Shown piece by piece: positions 9,704 to 21,528 of a stretch of DNA of 64,000 nt. Both the position numbers and the translations under genes were made by a program. The notes under the pieces were generated by a model. The model was not told the origin of the DNA and searched no databases. It saw nothing but the letters and a program-made list of their open reading frames with translations. Position 1 is the stretch's first letter. Each line of letters starts with the position of its first letter. This DNA is from Boesenbergia rotunda (taxonomy: Eukaryota > Streptophyta > Magnoliopsida > Zingiberales > Zingiberaceae). The DNA lies in NCBI GenBank assembly GCA_024364735.1, contig JAGFNQ010000954.1:262130-326129 (forward strand), in the 5' to 3' direction.

Positions 9704-12700
9704 CGGCAATTTATCAAAGAGCGTACTTAAATACCGAAAATTATCAAAGGACGTACCATGGTTTCTATTTTACCAAATGGCGAAGGTCTTTATGTGAACT
9801 TCCTCTTATACCCCTCCTTCTAACTGCTGTCTTTCTCTTTCTCTCTCAGCAACAAATTTCGAGACGGCAACACGTGACTTTTATTTTAAAATAATATATT
9901 ATGAAATCGGCGCTAAAAACGTAAGGTAAAAATTAAAAAATATTTCAGTTAAAAATAGCTCATCCACCGTGATTTAAAAATATAAATAAATAATTTTTAT
10001 ATTTGATTAATAAAAATTAATATATTAAATAATATTTAATAAATATATTAATATATAAAAAAAATTTAAAAAAATGTATGCTGCAGCAATAAAAAAACGT
10101 AAAAAAAATTAAAAAAAAACGAATTCAGAAAAAAAAAATTGAAAAAAAACGATGCAGAAATTAAAAAAAACTGGGCCTGAAATATTTTATTTCAGGCCCA
10201 GCGTGGGCCTGAAATAAAATATTTCAGGCCTAGTGTGGGCCTGAAATTTTTATTTCAGGTCCACGTTGGGCCTGAAATCTTTTGATTCAGGCCCGACATG
10301 AACTCAAATTTTTTTTATTACAAAAATATATTAATATATAAAAAATCTATCAAAACACTTAATTTCAAATTAAAACGCAGGGTCTGAAGTCACGCTAGGA
10401 GGACCTGAACATATATGTGATGTCCATCAGTGGATTTTGGTCAAAACCATTGATATTTCTAAACTACTCCTATTTGATTTGTGATATCTAATATATAGAT
10501 GTTTGGACACCTAAAACATCATCTCCTACCTCTAACCTCTCCATTCATATGGAGTTTTTAGAAATCCAGATATAGGAGGTCCATTAGTGGGTTTTGGTCA
10601 AAACTCACTGATATTTCTAAACTACTCCTATTTGATTGGTGATATCTAATATATAGATGTTTAGACTCCTAAAACATCATCTCCTACCTCTACCCTCTCT
10701 ATTCATATGGAGTTTTCAGAAATCCAGATATGGGAGGTCCATCAGTGGGTTTTGGTCAAAACTCATTGATATTTCTAAACTACTCCTATTTGATTGGTGA
10801 TATCTAATATATAGATGTTTGGACACCTAAAACATCATCTCCTACCTCTACCCTCTCTATTCATATGGAGTTTTCAGAAATCCAGATATGGGAGGACCAA
10901 AACATCTATATGAATAGAGAGGGTAGAGGTAGGAGATGATGTTTTAGGTGTCCAAACATCTATATATTAGATATCACCAATCAAATAAGAGTAATTTAGA
11001 AATATCAGTGAGTTTTGACCAAAACCCACTGATGGACCTCTCATATCTGGATTTCTGAAAACTCCATATGAATAGAGAGGGTAGAGGTAGGAGATGATGT
11101 TTTAGGTGTCCAAACATCTATATATTAGATATCACCAATCAAATAGGAGTAGTTTAGAAATATCAATGAGTTTTGACCAAAACCCACTGATGGACCTCCC
11201 ATATCTGGATTTCTGAAAACTCCATATGAATAGAGAGGGTAGAGATAGGAGATGATGTTTTAGTTATCCAAACATCTATATATTAGATATCACCAATCAA
11301 ATAGGAGTAGTTTAGAAATATCAGTGAGTTTTGACCAAAACCCACTAATGGACCTCCCATATCTAGATTTCTGAAAACTCCATATGAATAGAGAGGGTAG
11401 AGGTAGGAGATGATGTTTTAGGTGTCCAAACATCTATATATTAGATATCACCAATCAAATAGGAGTAGTTTAGAAATATCAGTGAGTTTTGACCAAAACT
11501 CACTGATGGACCTCCCATATCTGGATTTCTGAAAACTCCATATGAATAGAGAGGGTAGAGGTAGGAGATGATGTTTTAGGTGTCCAAACATCTATATATT
11601 AGATATCACCAATCAAATAGGAGTAGTTTAGAAATATCAATGAGTTTTGACCAAAACCCACTGATGGACCTCCCATATCTGGATTTCTGAAAACTCCATA
11701 TGAATAGAGATGGTAGAGGTAGGAGATGATGTTTTAGGTGTTCAAATATCTATATATTAGATATCACCAATCAAATAGGAATAGTTTAGAAATATCAGTG
11801 AGTTTTGACCAAAACCCACTGATGGACCTCCCATATCTGGATTTCTGAAAACTCCATATGAATAGAGAGGATAGAGGTAGGAGATGATGTTTTAGGTGTC
11901 CAAACATCTATATATTAGATATCACCAATTAAATAGTAGTTTAGAAATATCAATGAGTTTTGACCAAAACCCACTGATGGACCTCCCATATCTGGATTTC
12001 TGAAAACTCCATATGAATAGAGAGGTTAGAGGTAGGAGATGACGTTTTAGGTGTCCAAACATCTATATATTAGATATCATAAATCAAATAGGAGTAGTTT
12101 AGAAATATCAGTGGTTTTGACCAAAACCCACTGATGGACATCACATCTATGTTCAGGCCCTCCTAGCGTGACTTCAGACCCTGCGTTTTAATTTGAAATT
12201 AAGTATTTTAATAGGTTTTTCTATATATTAATATAAAAAAAAATTTGAGTCCACGTTGGGCCTGAATCAAAAGATTTCAGGCTCAACATGTGCCTGAAAT
12301 AAAAATTTCAGGCCCAGTTTTTTTTAATTTCTGCATCGTTTTTTTTTCAATTTTTTTTTCTGAATTCGTTTTTTTAAAAAAATTTTACGTTTTTTTATTG
12401 CTGCAGCATATGTTTTTTTTAAATTTTTTTATATATTAATATATTTATTAAATATTATTTAATATATTAATTTTTATTAATCAAATATAAAAATTCTTTA
12501 TTTATATTTTTAAATCACGGTGGATGAGTTATTTTTAACTGAAATATTTTTTAATTTTTACCTTACATTTTTAGCGCCGATTTCATAATATATTATTTTA
12601 AAATAAAAGTCACGTGCTGCCGTCTCGAAATTTGTTGCTGCGAGAGAGAAAGAGAAAGACAGCAGTTAGAAGGAGGGGTATAAGAGGAAGTTCATATAAA

Positions 12701-12785
12701 GGCCTGCGCCTTTTGGTAAAATAGAAACCATGGTACGCCCTTTGATAATTTCCGATATTTAAGTACGTACTTTGGTAAATTACCG
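9704..12785. mobile_element. Fold-back (long inverted repeat) element with 158-bp inner arrays
   Basis: The sequence from about 9704 to 10370 returns as an imperfect reverse complement at about 12140-12785, including the outer tips (cggcaatttatcaaag versus ctttggtaaattaccg), the ACCATGGTTTCTATTTTACC block and the purine-rich AGAAGG/CCTTCT block. Inside the arms are tandem copies of a 158-bp unit, marked by TTCATATGGAGTTT: about three in one orientation (10371-10895) and about eight in the other (10896-12140). The whole would fold into a hairpin about 1.2 kb long on its left side. No transposase frame is present and no convincing target duplication was found at the tips, so the superfamily is open; a Mutator-like or fold-back element is possible. 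Confidence 0.8.
10371..12140. repeat. Inverted tandem arrays of a 158-bp repeat
   Basis: The marker 'attcatatgg' recurs at 10543, 10701 and 10859; its reverse form 'ccatatgaat' recurs at 11063, 11222, 11380, 11538, 11696, 11854 and 12009, after a partial unit near 10907. The spacing is 155-159 bp. Units are highly alike, differing by scattered single bases and one short deletion near 11935. The orientation switches at about 10896. No coding frame runs through the units. Confidence 0.9.
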
Positions 12786-13723
12786 TTAATTTTTTTTTCC
12801 CTTTTTTACTAAAGAAATAAAAGATAAAGTAAATAAAAAAATCTTTTTCGTAATTTACTTTCCCTCATAAGAGTATTTTTGCTAAATGCCTTATTTTTTT
12901 AATTTTTTTTATTCGATTAGTGAATATTTTAGTACGTGAAATTCTCCTAATAGGATAAAAAGACGGTTCTCCCGTGAATTCATCGTAGACTAACAATAAG
13001 AAAGTAAATATTAGAAATTATTAATTCGGATATTATGTTTAATATCTAAAAAAATAGACATATTAATTTTATCAAAATTTAATATCAAAATTTAAAATAA
13101 TAATATTGTATGGGTTAACTATACGTCATTCTCTAACTTACGCATTTACTGAACATAAACTAACGATGAGAGTTTTAAATTAATGAAAGAAAAATGATAG
13201 GAAAAGTGAAAATGAGAGAGTGAAAGGTAAAATAAATGATGTGGTATTTTGTATTTAGCGATCTCTAATAGGTTCATCGTGCCCCCTAAGGTATAGTTTA
13301 TTCGGGGCGGCGATCAAAGGTCGCCAATGGTGTCCAAGCGATAATCGAACGTGTGTATGTAAAGTGTCACGTCATTCACTTTACTTTCACTCTCCTATTT
13401 TTACTCTCCCTATTATGGCTCTTAATGAAAAGGATTGAAAATAAAAAGAAAGGAAAAGTAGGAAAATTTCTATTTCAAATTGGAGTATAATAAAAAATAG
13501 GTTATTTGGAAAAGGAGGAAAATATATTTTGGATATAAATTTGATATTTAATGGGTAATTTTGATACTAAATTTTTGAAAATATTTTTTTAATCTCAAAA
13601 TTAACACTTTATTTTTTATTTAAATCTAGGGTTCATCTTCCTAATTAGGTTATAATGTTGAGCTAAAAAAAATTAAAAATCAAAAACCTCTATGGTTCAC
13701 CTTTCCAATTGGATTATAGTATT
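12786..13723. other. Intergenic, AT-rich, with a dispersed repeat at 13250-13405
   Basis: No gene is seen. The block at about 13265-13405 (ccctaaggtatagttta ... acgtcattcact) closely matches 30510-30625 and so is a dispersed repeat of unknown class. From 13625 a short motif with 'ggttca(c/t)ctt(c/t)cc(t/a)aatt(a/g)g' begins to recur in loose tandem. Confidence 0.6.
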
Positions 13724-13878
13724 TAAGGCGGTGTTTGGCATATATTCGGGGTTGGGTTATAAAATCAAGGATATCACATCCATATTTTGATTCCGATGCC
13801 CGTATACCCAGTATTATAAATGGGAATTAAATTCATTTTCATTCCCACCTTCTAAACCTGCTTATCAAGCGCCCCTAA
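13724..13878. mobile_element. Tourist-like (PIF/Harbinger) MITE
   Basis: A 149-bp element (13727-13875) begins GGCGGTGTTTGGC and ends AAGCGCCCC, with imperfect inverted ends, and is flanked by TAA on both sides (13724-13726 and 13876-13878). The three-base TAA duplication and the GG(C/G)..GTTTGG end are typical of Tourist/PIF-Harbinger MITEs. It interrupts a loose tandem repeat that continues to about 14020. Confidence 0.7.
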
Positions 13879-15780
13879 GTTAAAAAAAAATTTTAAAAAT
13901 TGAAAATCCTTAGGATTCACCTTCCCAATTGAATTATAGTATTCAAGTTAAAAAAAATTAAAAATTGAAAACCCTTAGGATTCATATTTTTAATTGAGTT
14001 ATAGTATTCAATCATAATATATATATATATATTTTTTAAAATGACTTGAGACGTTTCCTATTGCATGGTATTAAAATTGTTATTTTTAAAATTTAACACT
14101 AAAAAAATAATAAACATCCAATTTTGAGATAGAAGTCTTTTAAAAAATTTACTATTAAAATTACTAATTTAATATCAAATTTGAGATTTGAAAAGTGCAT
14201 GCCACTTTGGAAAAATAAAGAAGTGTAAAAGTTTCCTTCTTGCCCCTTTGCTTCTTTCCCAAACAAAAATAAAATTATTATTATTATTTTTACTTATCTT
14301 TCCTACGTCTTCTCTCAAATCTATGCTGATGGGGTTCATTAATATTAAAATACTTTTAATTTGTTTTTTATTAAAGGTTTTATAAAATATGACAATCATT
14401 TAAATAATGCATTTTTAAAAAATAATTTCAGAGAAAATCTTTTATTAATAAATGTAGGAATTATTAATATATAGATTTAATACAATCTTTATATATTTTC
14501 TCAAATTTAATGTGAACTTTTACTCTTGTATATCCATACAACGTATTCAACCCAACATACCTAATTTTTCTTTTTAATTTTTAAAGAAATAGAAGTATGC
14601 CAATTTTTAATAATGGATAAATGAAAATTTTAAAAATATAAATGCTTAAATTTTAATATAATAAATAAACGTTTTGTTTTAAATAAAATTGTATAATGTG
14701 AGAAATTACCCTTAGAGTTACACATTAATTTAAATAAAAATTATTACAGTTATTTTAGCATTAAGATAATTTTAAAAATTATTTTAAAAATTGATTTGAG
14801 AGTATATTTCTCATCCTAAAAATACTTATATTTTAATATTAAATAGTATTCATGTTGAAATAAATCAGTTAAGTTTAATTAAAAATATTTTTATGTAAAA
14901 CAATATTTTTTAATTTTATAAATTTATTTAAAAATAATTAAAATCATTTAAATAGGTTTGAAATCTTAATTATAAATGATAACTATAATTATTATAACAA
15001 TTATTAATTAGTTGCATAATAGTTATATTAACCACCAGGACCGATTGATCAATCAGTTCAAAATCTAATTGGCCGAACTAATTTAATCAAAATTAAACAA
15101 ATGATATTTTTTCAAATTAACGGAATAAATTGAATTTTTCAAAACAAATCGACTCATAAAATATTGATTACTTTATTTTTCAATAAGTATACATTTATAT
15201 CCAATTTTTTTTACTTTTTATTCGGTTAATTCAGAATTAGAGATTTAAGATTTACCGATTTAGGAATATAAAATTCGACTCCTCCGTTTAACCAAATTAG
15301 AAGTTTTAAAATCGAACTCAAATTAAATTAATCGATATTTTATTTAAAAAATTGAATTTCTAAAATAACCAAACCAAACTTTTAAATTCGGACTGTTCGG
15401 TTGATTTTTTTTTTTTGGGTTTATGAACTTTTATCTACCCTTGTATTCGAGTTTATATGTAGATGAATATATGTTTTCACTTCTACAAAGGTTCTTTACA
15501 GCAAGTTCCTACTTTGCCTTCTAGCCTCTTTGCCACCGTATGTTTTACGCAAAATACAATGATATATCTCTCTTCGTATGAACCGATATGTTTTGCGTTT
15601 GGCAATTGGTTAGATTGTTGTTTCTGTCGTTAGGTTTCTCCAACGTTTGCATAAATCTATATTTTGAATGCATAAATGATCAAGAACTCTCTATTAGAAT
15701 TAGATTTCGAGTTACAAAGATCCTATATATATAACTCAAATTATACATGATATGTTGTATAAAAAATACTAAGTAAACCA
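13879..15780. other. Intergenic, very AT-rich
   Basis: No gene is recognised. 13879-14020 continues the tandem motif seen before the MITE. A TA dinucleotide run is at about 14018-14035. The rest is A/T-rich with homopolymer runs; open frames at 14175-14399 (both strands) are low-complexity. Confidence 0.6.
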
Positions 15781-16070
15781 AAAAAAATCTTAAATTCTCG
15801 ATGCCTCCAACACGGTGCACAACCAGGTTGTGCCCCTGGGCACACCCATACCAACTTTCTAGAATGAGGTATGATCATACCGTGCTCATTCCCTCGAATT
15901 TGGACACAGACAAGCCATGTTCGGTGGCACACTTGTGCCCGTGCAAATAGACTCGGACATGGCCAGGCCATGTCCAACGGCACGATCATGCCTCGCACCT
16001 CAGAAGCAGGCACGATCGTGCCTCGTGATGGCCAAATACGAGTCATCCCAATACTGTTTAATATTTAAAA
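15781..16070. repeat. Palindrome-rich repeat fragment, probably old retroelement
   Basis: GC content rises sharply against the AT-rich flanks. The block holds several short inverted words: GGCACGATC/GATCGTGCC-type (15978-16023), TGGCCAGGCCA (15960-15970) and TATGATCATA (15869-15878). This resembles the palindrome-rich parts of the LTRs elsewhere in the window, but no LTR ends or homologous copy were identified. Confidence 0.45.
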
Positions 16071-16159
16071 CTTGTATTCTAAAATTACGACGGAAGGATA
16101 TAGCTATAAGAATGGGTTATAGGAGTATACACAAAGATCAACCATTCCTTTGTCAATTT

Positions 16160-16330
16160 AATGTTGGCAAAAGGTGATTCGCTCATCCCCAGTACCCCCG
16201 TCAATATGTCTCAAGGCCAACACGGAGGAGATAAATCACGAGGACTACTAGTCCGGATGCTATGGCTAGTGTGTGGGGAGGGTTGACACACTGACTTTAT
16301 CAGATTTTGACCCTCAGATCTTATATTGAC
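16160..16330. repeat. Dispersed repeat, copy 1
   Basis: The block containing 'gtcaatatgtctcaaggccaa' and 'actagtccggatgctatg' and 'tgactttatcagattttga' is clearly related to 21790-21905, with the same words in the same order. The class is not recognised. No coding potential is seen. Confidence 0.55.
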
Positions 16331-17193
16331 AATACCCATATATTAATCATCAATCCATTCCGTTTTTGACAATTTAATACTATTATGAATGGACTGAATG
16401 CAACGAAGATTGTACCTTCCCTAATAAAAAAAACAGCTGAACATCAAACAGCTAAAAAAATTGTGCTTAGAAGCGATCAAAAACTAATAATGCCCCATCT
16501 CTTATTCCTCAACTAGCCACTGACTCTTCCCATACCTCCCTTCAACTTCCCGCATCCTGTAAATACGATGTATTCGTTCATTTTTTGTCAGATAAATAGG
16601 ATTTTATTTTACAAGCTCAAATCTAATCTGATAGCTTTTCCTACACTTGCTTACACATTGGATTGAAGGAAGGAAGAAGGCCTTTGCTGAAGCTACGCTC
16701 AGGCTGCCTATCTCTGGCTGTGGAATCAAGGACAGAAGCAACAGCAGAAGCAGAGTGCACCAATAGCAGCTTCAAGCTTTGACCCCCTTTCAAAGGTATG
16801 ACGAATTAAACTATAAGGAAGCTAAAATATTTCCCATGATCCTTGGTCGCTGCTCGTAAGTTGTAATGCCAAGGAATAACTTTACTGGTTCTGTTCAGTT
16901 CTTGCTGTTCATGGCCGACCAAGAACAATGTGAACTGCAGTAAGCCATCAGCTTTGATCCTACGTACAGTAAGATTGCCTCAATATTCTACGAAATGACC
17001 CAGGGTTAAACAACCCAACGGCCAATGCGAATAAAGCCACAATCACCTTCCTCTCCCATGACTACGATGATCAGGTCCATACCTCGAAAGCAAATAAAGG
17101 CGATGCCTTCCCTTGCATTATTCTCGCAGTCACGTTATCTGAAAGACTGAAGCCCACCTTTAGCTTCGAGCCGTAGGAATTCGATTCTCTGTC
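16331..17193. other. Non-coding upstream region of the LEA-like gene
   Basis: No gene frame is seen. GC content is higher than in the flanking repeats and no transposon signature was found, so this is likely single-copy DNA holding the promoter of the gene at 17250. A CACGTTA word (about 17132-17138) resembles half of an ABA-response element, a weak hint only. Confidence 0.45.
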
Positions 17194-17200
17194 TATATAA
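17194..17200 (+). promoter_or_regulatory. TATA box of the LEA-like gene
   Basis: TATATAA lies 50 bases before the start codon at 17250. With the usual plant spacing of about 30 bases, transcription would start near 17225-17230, giving a 5' UTR of only about 20-25 bases. Confidence 0.6.
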
Positions 17201-17249
17201 ACCCTGTTCAAACTTTTATTTCTCTAGGAGCTGTTTTGCCCCTGCAAGC

Positions 17250-17576
17250 ATGGGACGTCCAATACTTGCAAGATCAGTAAGATTGTTGAGGTACCTCTTC
17301 TGTCCAGTTTCACTGCATTTTAAGAAGAAAAAGCTAAGAACTGACTGAAGGAATTGCAGCGTTCCTGCACAAGAAGCTTGGTGGGTTCCTGACCCGAGGA
17401 CAGGGATATATTACCCTAAAGGCCATGATTGGGTGATGGAAGATGTCCCAGAAGGAGCGTCGTCGTTCCCAAGGACTTACTGGCTCAGGAGGGAAAGCTT
17501 TGAAGAAGTTGATAAATCAGATGCAGATGTCTCTACTCGCACCAATTACTATGATCACCCATTCCTCGGCATATAG
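17250..17576 (+). CDS. Small LEA_3 / Lea5-like protein, two exons
   Basis: Joining 17250-17290 and 17360-17576 (intron GT at 17291, TTGCAG acceptor at 17354-17359) gives 85 codons and a stop at 17574. The N-terminus [14 protein letters not shown] is basic and hydrophobic with no acidic residue, as in mitochondrial or plastid targeting peptides. Residues about 20-30 read [13 protein letters not shown], matching the W-x-PDP-x-TG-x-Y-x-P core of the LEA_3 (SAG21/Lea5) family. The rest, with [16 protein letters not shown], is acidic. LEA_3 proteins are small, stress- or senescence-induced and often mitochondrial. The C-terminus lacks the usual EIDVAELR block, so this is a divergent member, or another family sharing the PDP-TG motif. 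The TATA box at 17194 and clean splice sites argue for a functional gene. Confidence 0.7.
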
Positions 17577-18741
17577 TTTTGAGGTCAACTTTGTAGAACT
17601 AATAGCAGTGAATAACAGTATCCCAACTGCCGGTCAGAATCTGAATGTCTTGATCTCCTATGAATTTGGAAATGTTGGATTGAAGTTTCTTATAAGAATT
17701 CCGAGAGCTCTCGAAGCTCTGCTTCTAATTTGACATGACCCGAAATCCAATTTGAACTTCCAACTGTTGGATATTTTGCCGGATCAATATACTGAATTTT
17801 AGTTATACAGAAATTAAAGATAGATAGTCTTGACTTAGTGAAATTTGGGAAGGTTGGACTGCCTGATGTGGCCGAGCTTAGTGCTCGAGCTGGCTGAATA
17901 CTTGAGCTGATCCAGTTGTCAAGTTGGCCGAGTGCCCAAGCTCGTCGAGTACCCTGAGCAGGTCGAGTGTTTGAGCTGACCGAACTATCGAGTGTCAATC
18001 TAGTCAAGTCATCGAGTTTAGAGCTATTGAGTGTCGAGCTGGCAGAGTCATTAAGCTAGCCAAGTTGCTCGGTGTTGAATTGGAAGGCCTATTCCGAGTG
18101 GAAAAGAGAGACGTGAGATTTATTTTAGACATAATTTTCTTAAAATAAATTTATCTTTTATAGCTATACTTCAAGGTCATATTGGATGTTTATTTTCTAG
18201 GCTAACGGCTATATTGATAACTAAATACGATTTATTCTTGGTGAATATGTATGTACGATATTATTACGGAAAGACTCTTGAGCGAAATGCTAACAGAGAA
18301 GTGATTTTGAGGATGAAAGTGGATGAAGTTTCTACCCTAAAAATCCCACATGCCTGCCCCCATAATTATTTGTAAAAAAATAAATCAACAAACCGAATAA
18401 ATCATCACATGAGAAGATATTTTTTTCTGACTTTATCGAAAATCAACCTTTGTTTATTTCTACCATAACTCGGATCCTTAGCACTATCAAAGTCAGAAAA
18501 ACTTTGGGGGTAGGACAAAATAACTAAATCAAATTTCGAGGGGCTTTTCAAAAAGTTGACAAAATTTTGGGGCAGAATAAGATATTCCCAAAAGAAAAAG
18601 CCAATAAAAAAAAATGAAAACCGACGGACAGAGCTGAGCTCTCACGGTTCAAATCCCCCCATTTTGCTTGGCTTCCTCGATCTGCTTAAGTTTCTTCTCT
18701 TTTTCCGCTGATTGTTACCAATCGGGAAGGAATAGATTCTG
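17577..18741. other. Intergenic; degenerate GAGCTGGCCGAGT-type repeat at 17860-18080
   Basis: The first part includes the 3' UTR of the LEA-like gene. From about 17860 to 18080 the words 'gagctggc', 'ccgagtg' and 'tcgagt' recur many times with variable spacing, forming a degenerate minisatellite. The rest is A/T-rich. The last 100 bases are the likely promoter and 5' UTR of the gene at 18742. Confidence 0.5.
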
Positions 18742-21528
18742 ATGCTGAGCGCGTCGGGATTGCTCTACAACTGGAGATCTCGCGCTGGTCGGAGCCATCC
18801 AGATCCAGACCCGTTGCTCGATCCCCTCTCCGCCGCTCCTGCCGCTGGTGGAGACGCCCATCCCCGGCACTCTCGACGGCACACCCGTCGCCGTCGCCGC
18901 CTCGGAGATGGTCCTCAGCTCGAACCCAGACGCATCCCTCCAGCCTATCACTCCACGGTAACGATTTCCGATCCCCAATTCTTATTAGAGATCCTACCGC
19001 ATATGATGCCTTGCTGGAATCGTAAATCTGTAAACTTGATGTCGTGTGATTTTTTGCACTGACATACGTAGATTCAGAGGTAAATTTCTCATCTGGGATC
19101 TTACAATCTCTCCTCCGAGGCCCCTTGCTTTTCAAAGCTCCTCTTTTGTCGTGTCTCTATTAAACGATGCAACTTATCGCTGAAGAATGGCGGCTCATGT
19201 GAGATTCTTCGATCGAAATCTTATCTCACTTATTTGAGCCTCCTTGGCTGTTCATTAAATGTGAAAACTTCAGTATTTTCCTCTTCAGTTCCATTCGGGA
19301 AGAACTTGTTGGTAGCTGACTTGTATCTCTTTGGTATTTGACTTAGTCGATTTACAACCGTTGGATCTTCCGGGAGATTACTTTCGGAGGAAGCAAACTG
19401 ATTGATTTATGTCGAGGCTAGTGTTCGACACTATCTCCGTAAAACGATATTGCTCCGCTACTGGTGCTCACGGATAGCAGTAATTCGTTTTCAAAATACA
19501 ACGACGTCGTCTCGGAATATTAGCACTTCAAATTCCGAGACCGGCGAACCTTTCCGTAGGCTTTTTGGACTCTTGATGTATAAGATGGATGAGTGCGAAT
19601 GCTTTTAGATTTCAATGCTTGAATGAATAAAATGATCAAGTGGAGGGATCTATTTATATTGAGTGAAAAGGTAAGTATCCTTTGGTTCAGACAGATTTGG
19701 ACCGTTCATAACGTATAACCCTTTAAAGATCTTTTAATCTCGTCCTTTGATCTGAAGACATATAACTCTTCAGATCCCATCTTGATCTCAGTCGCTAGAT
19801 TAGAACATTTAATCCGACGTCTCAGATTCATCCTCCCTCTTCACAGTTAGATTCGAATCCGACACTCCAGATCTTTGATCCGACGGCCACCATCTGTTCG
19901 CCCAATTCAGTTATCGTTCTCTACACAGTCACGTGCAACATAGGCACTGCCTTGTCACCGACATGCCACGTGGCGCCACCTGATCACGACACGCCATCAT
20001 CGCGAGGAGCATAAATTAAAGCTCCTCAATGCTCCTCGCGACGATGGCAAAGTGCAAAATGCGGCAACAAAGTGCCCATTGCGCAGGTGGCGGGCTCGCA
20101 GGTAGAGACCTCCTGTGCTTTTGTATTAACAATATTAGCACAGGAACACATATAAGGAATCACCGGCTCTCGCCGGTTAGCAATGTGGGACTAAAACCCC
20201 CTCTTTTTCCTTAATATTCATTTGAGCGTATCTTGAATAATTAATTTCTCATTCACCCTTAATCGATTTTGAGCAAATAAATAGTCCAGATTTATCTACG
20301 TGAAACGTAAATTTCGATTTTGAAGTCAAACTTGACTTTCAACGATCGATGACATCAAAATTTTACTTTGCAAAATCATATCCAACAGAACTAATATCGC
20401 TGAACTGTCTGAGAATATTCAATAAATGGGTTAACTCGACATGGCACAAGTATGGAATGCTTAAGCTCAAACTACCGAACTGATTTTCTCTACTAGATTA
20501 CCAAAATAATTCAAATGCAATCTTATTGGTTGATATTCACTTTTAAACTCAAGATAGCATGTTAGATTTGAAGCTTATTTTTAGGGTTTATCCATGATTT
20601 GATCAAATATATCTTCTAGTTGTTCAGTCAAAGGAATTTGGTGAAGTTTAAGAGTTCCTTACTAGAGCTATCAAGTTTCATCACTTTGTTTCCTTCGCGG
20701 GTTTCAATTTGACAATGGTCCGTAGATGATTATGCAATACATCTCTTTCACAAGGGTCATAATTAATTTGTTTCAAAGAATTTTTGATCAATCTGCAACT
20801 AATCTTTCCAATCTTATCTAGGAATTTGAACCAGATTGGCTAGGTAACCAAAGTGACGGCGACTCTATGATCGGCAGCAGTATCTATGGCGCATCTTTAG
20901 CAAGCACACTAGATAGGTTAAGATTGACCAGGAACGACCAACTTCCTGGTGTTGTTTTGCAGGCAAGAGCAAGGCTTCAAGAGAGACTCAGAGGCATCTC
21001 TCCTATTGGAAATAGGTTAGTCACGCAATGTGCCATAGATGGTGCAGCAAAACTTATGCCCTTCTGATTATAACAGAAGCTTTCAAGATTCATCAACAAA
21101 CCTACTTTCTAAATGGCAGTCCAACCGGCTTGACATTAGACATCGCAAGGAATGAGGTTGCTATGAATGATGAAATGAGGCTCGTGAATCATGAAGAACC
21201 AGATGCAGAGAGTCTTGTTGAATGGTTTGAATCAGGTGCATTAGCACCAAACTCAAGAGCTGAAACTGATGGCTATGTGCAATATGCTAATAGGCCTCCT
21301 GGACTCAGCTCAAAGGCTTTCAGTAATCTACAGATGGAAGTTTATCGGGACGGCGTGGAGGGGGAGAATGTTGAGAGAGCTTTTCTCGATTGCTCCATTT
21401 GTCTGGAGAGATTCGTAGAGGGCGAAGAACTGATTCAGTTGTCTTGCAGGCACAGGTTCCATCCTGATTGCTTGGAGCCATGGGCGAAGATACGTGGGGA
21501 GTGCCCATATTGCAGGGCGACCATATAA
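18742..21528 (+). CDS. RHY1A: RING-H2 E3 ubiquitin ligase, RHY1A-like, three exons
   Basis: Exons 18742-18957, 20822-21015 and 21120-21528 join in frame into 272 codons plus a stop. The start MLSASGLLYNWRSRAGR and a His/Arg-rich stretch at about residues 43-53 recall plant RHY1A proteins. The C-terminus is a canonical RING-H2: Cys228, Cys231, Cys246, His248, His251, Cys254, Cys265 and Cys268 (C-x2-C-x14-C-x-H-x2-H-x2-C-x10-C-x2-C), ending CRATI. Such proteins recruit a ubiquitin-charged E2; the substrate is unknown. For exon 3 the nearer acceptor at 21076 leads to an early stop, while the acceptor at 21119 keeps the frame open, so I chose the latter. Intron 1 (1,864 bp) contains a probable copia LTR. 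The RHY1A name is from recalled similarity; the RING call is certain. Confidence 0.8.
19422..20387 (-). mobile_element. Probable solo copia LTR in intron 1 of the RING gene
   Basis: On the minus strand the block begins TGTTGGATATG and ends GTCGAACA, about 966 bp, with TG...CA ends. It contains TAGTCCCACATTGCTAA (minus strand, about 20195-20179), a phrase common in plant copia LTRs, and a TATA-like CTTATATGTG at about 20158-20149. No gag or pol is attached. The flanking five bases (GCTAG and GAACT) do not match, so the ends or the solo status need checking; a truncated or recombined copy is possible. Confidence 0.5.

Noticed and set aside
10371..12140. Centromeric satellite block
   Set aside because: The 158-bp unit has satellite-like length, but there are only about eleven copies, inverted, and bounded by the arms of a fold-back element.
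18686..19135. 149-codon minus-strand frame
   Set aside because: It is antisense to exon 1 of the RING gene, which is GC-rich; the plus strand gives a spliced product with clear homology.
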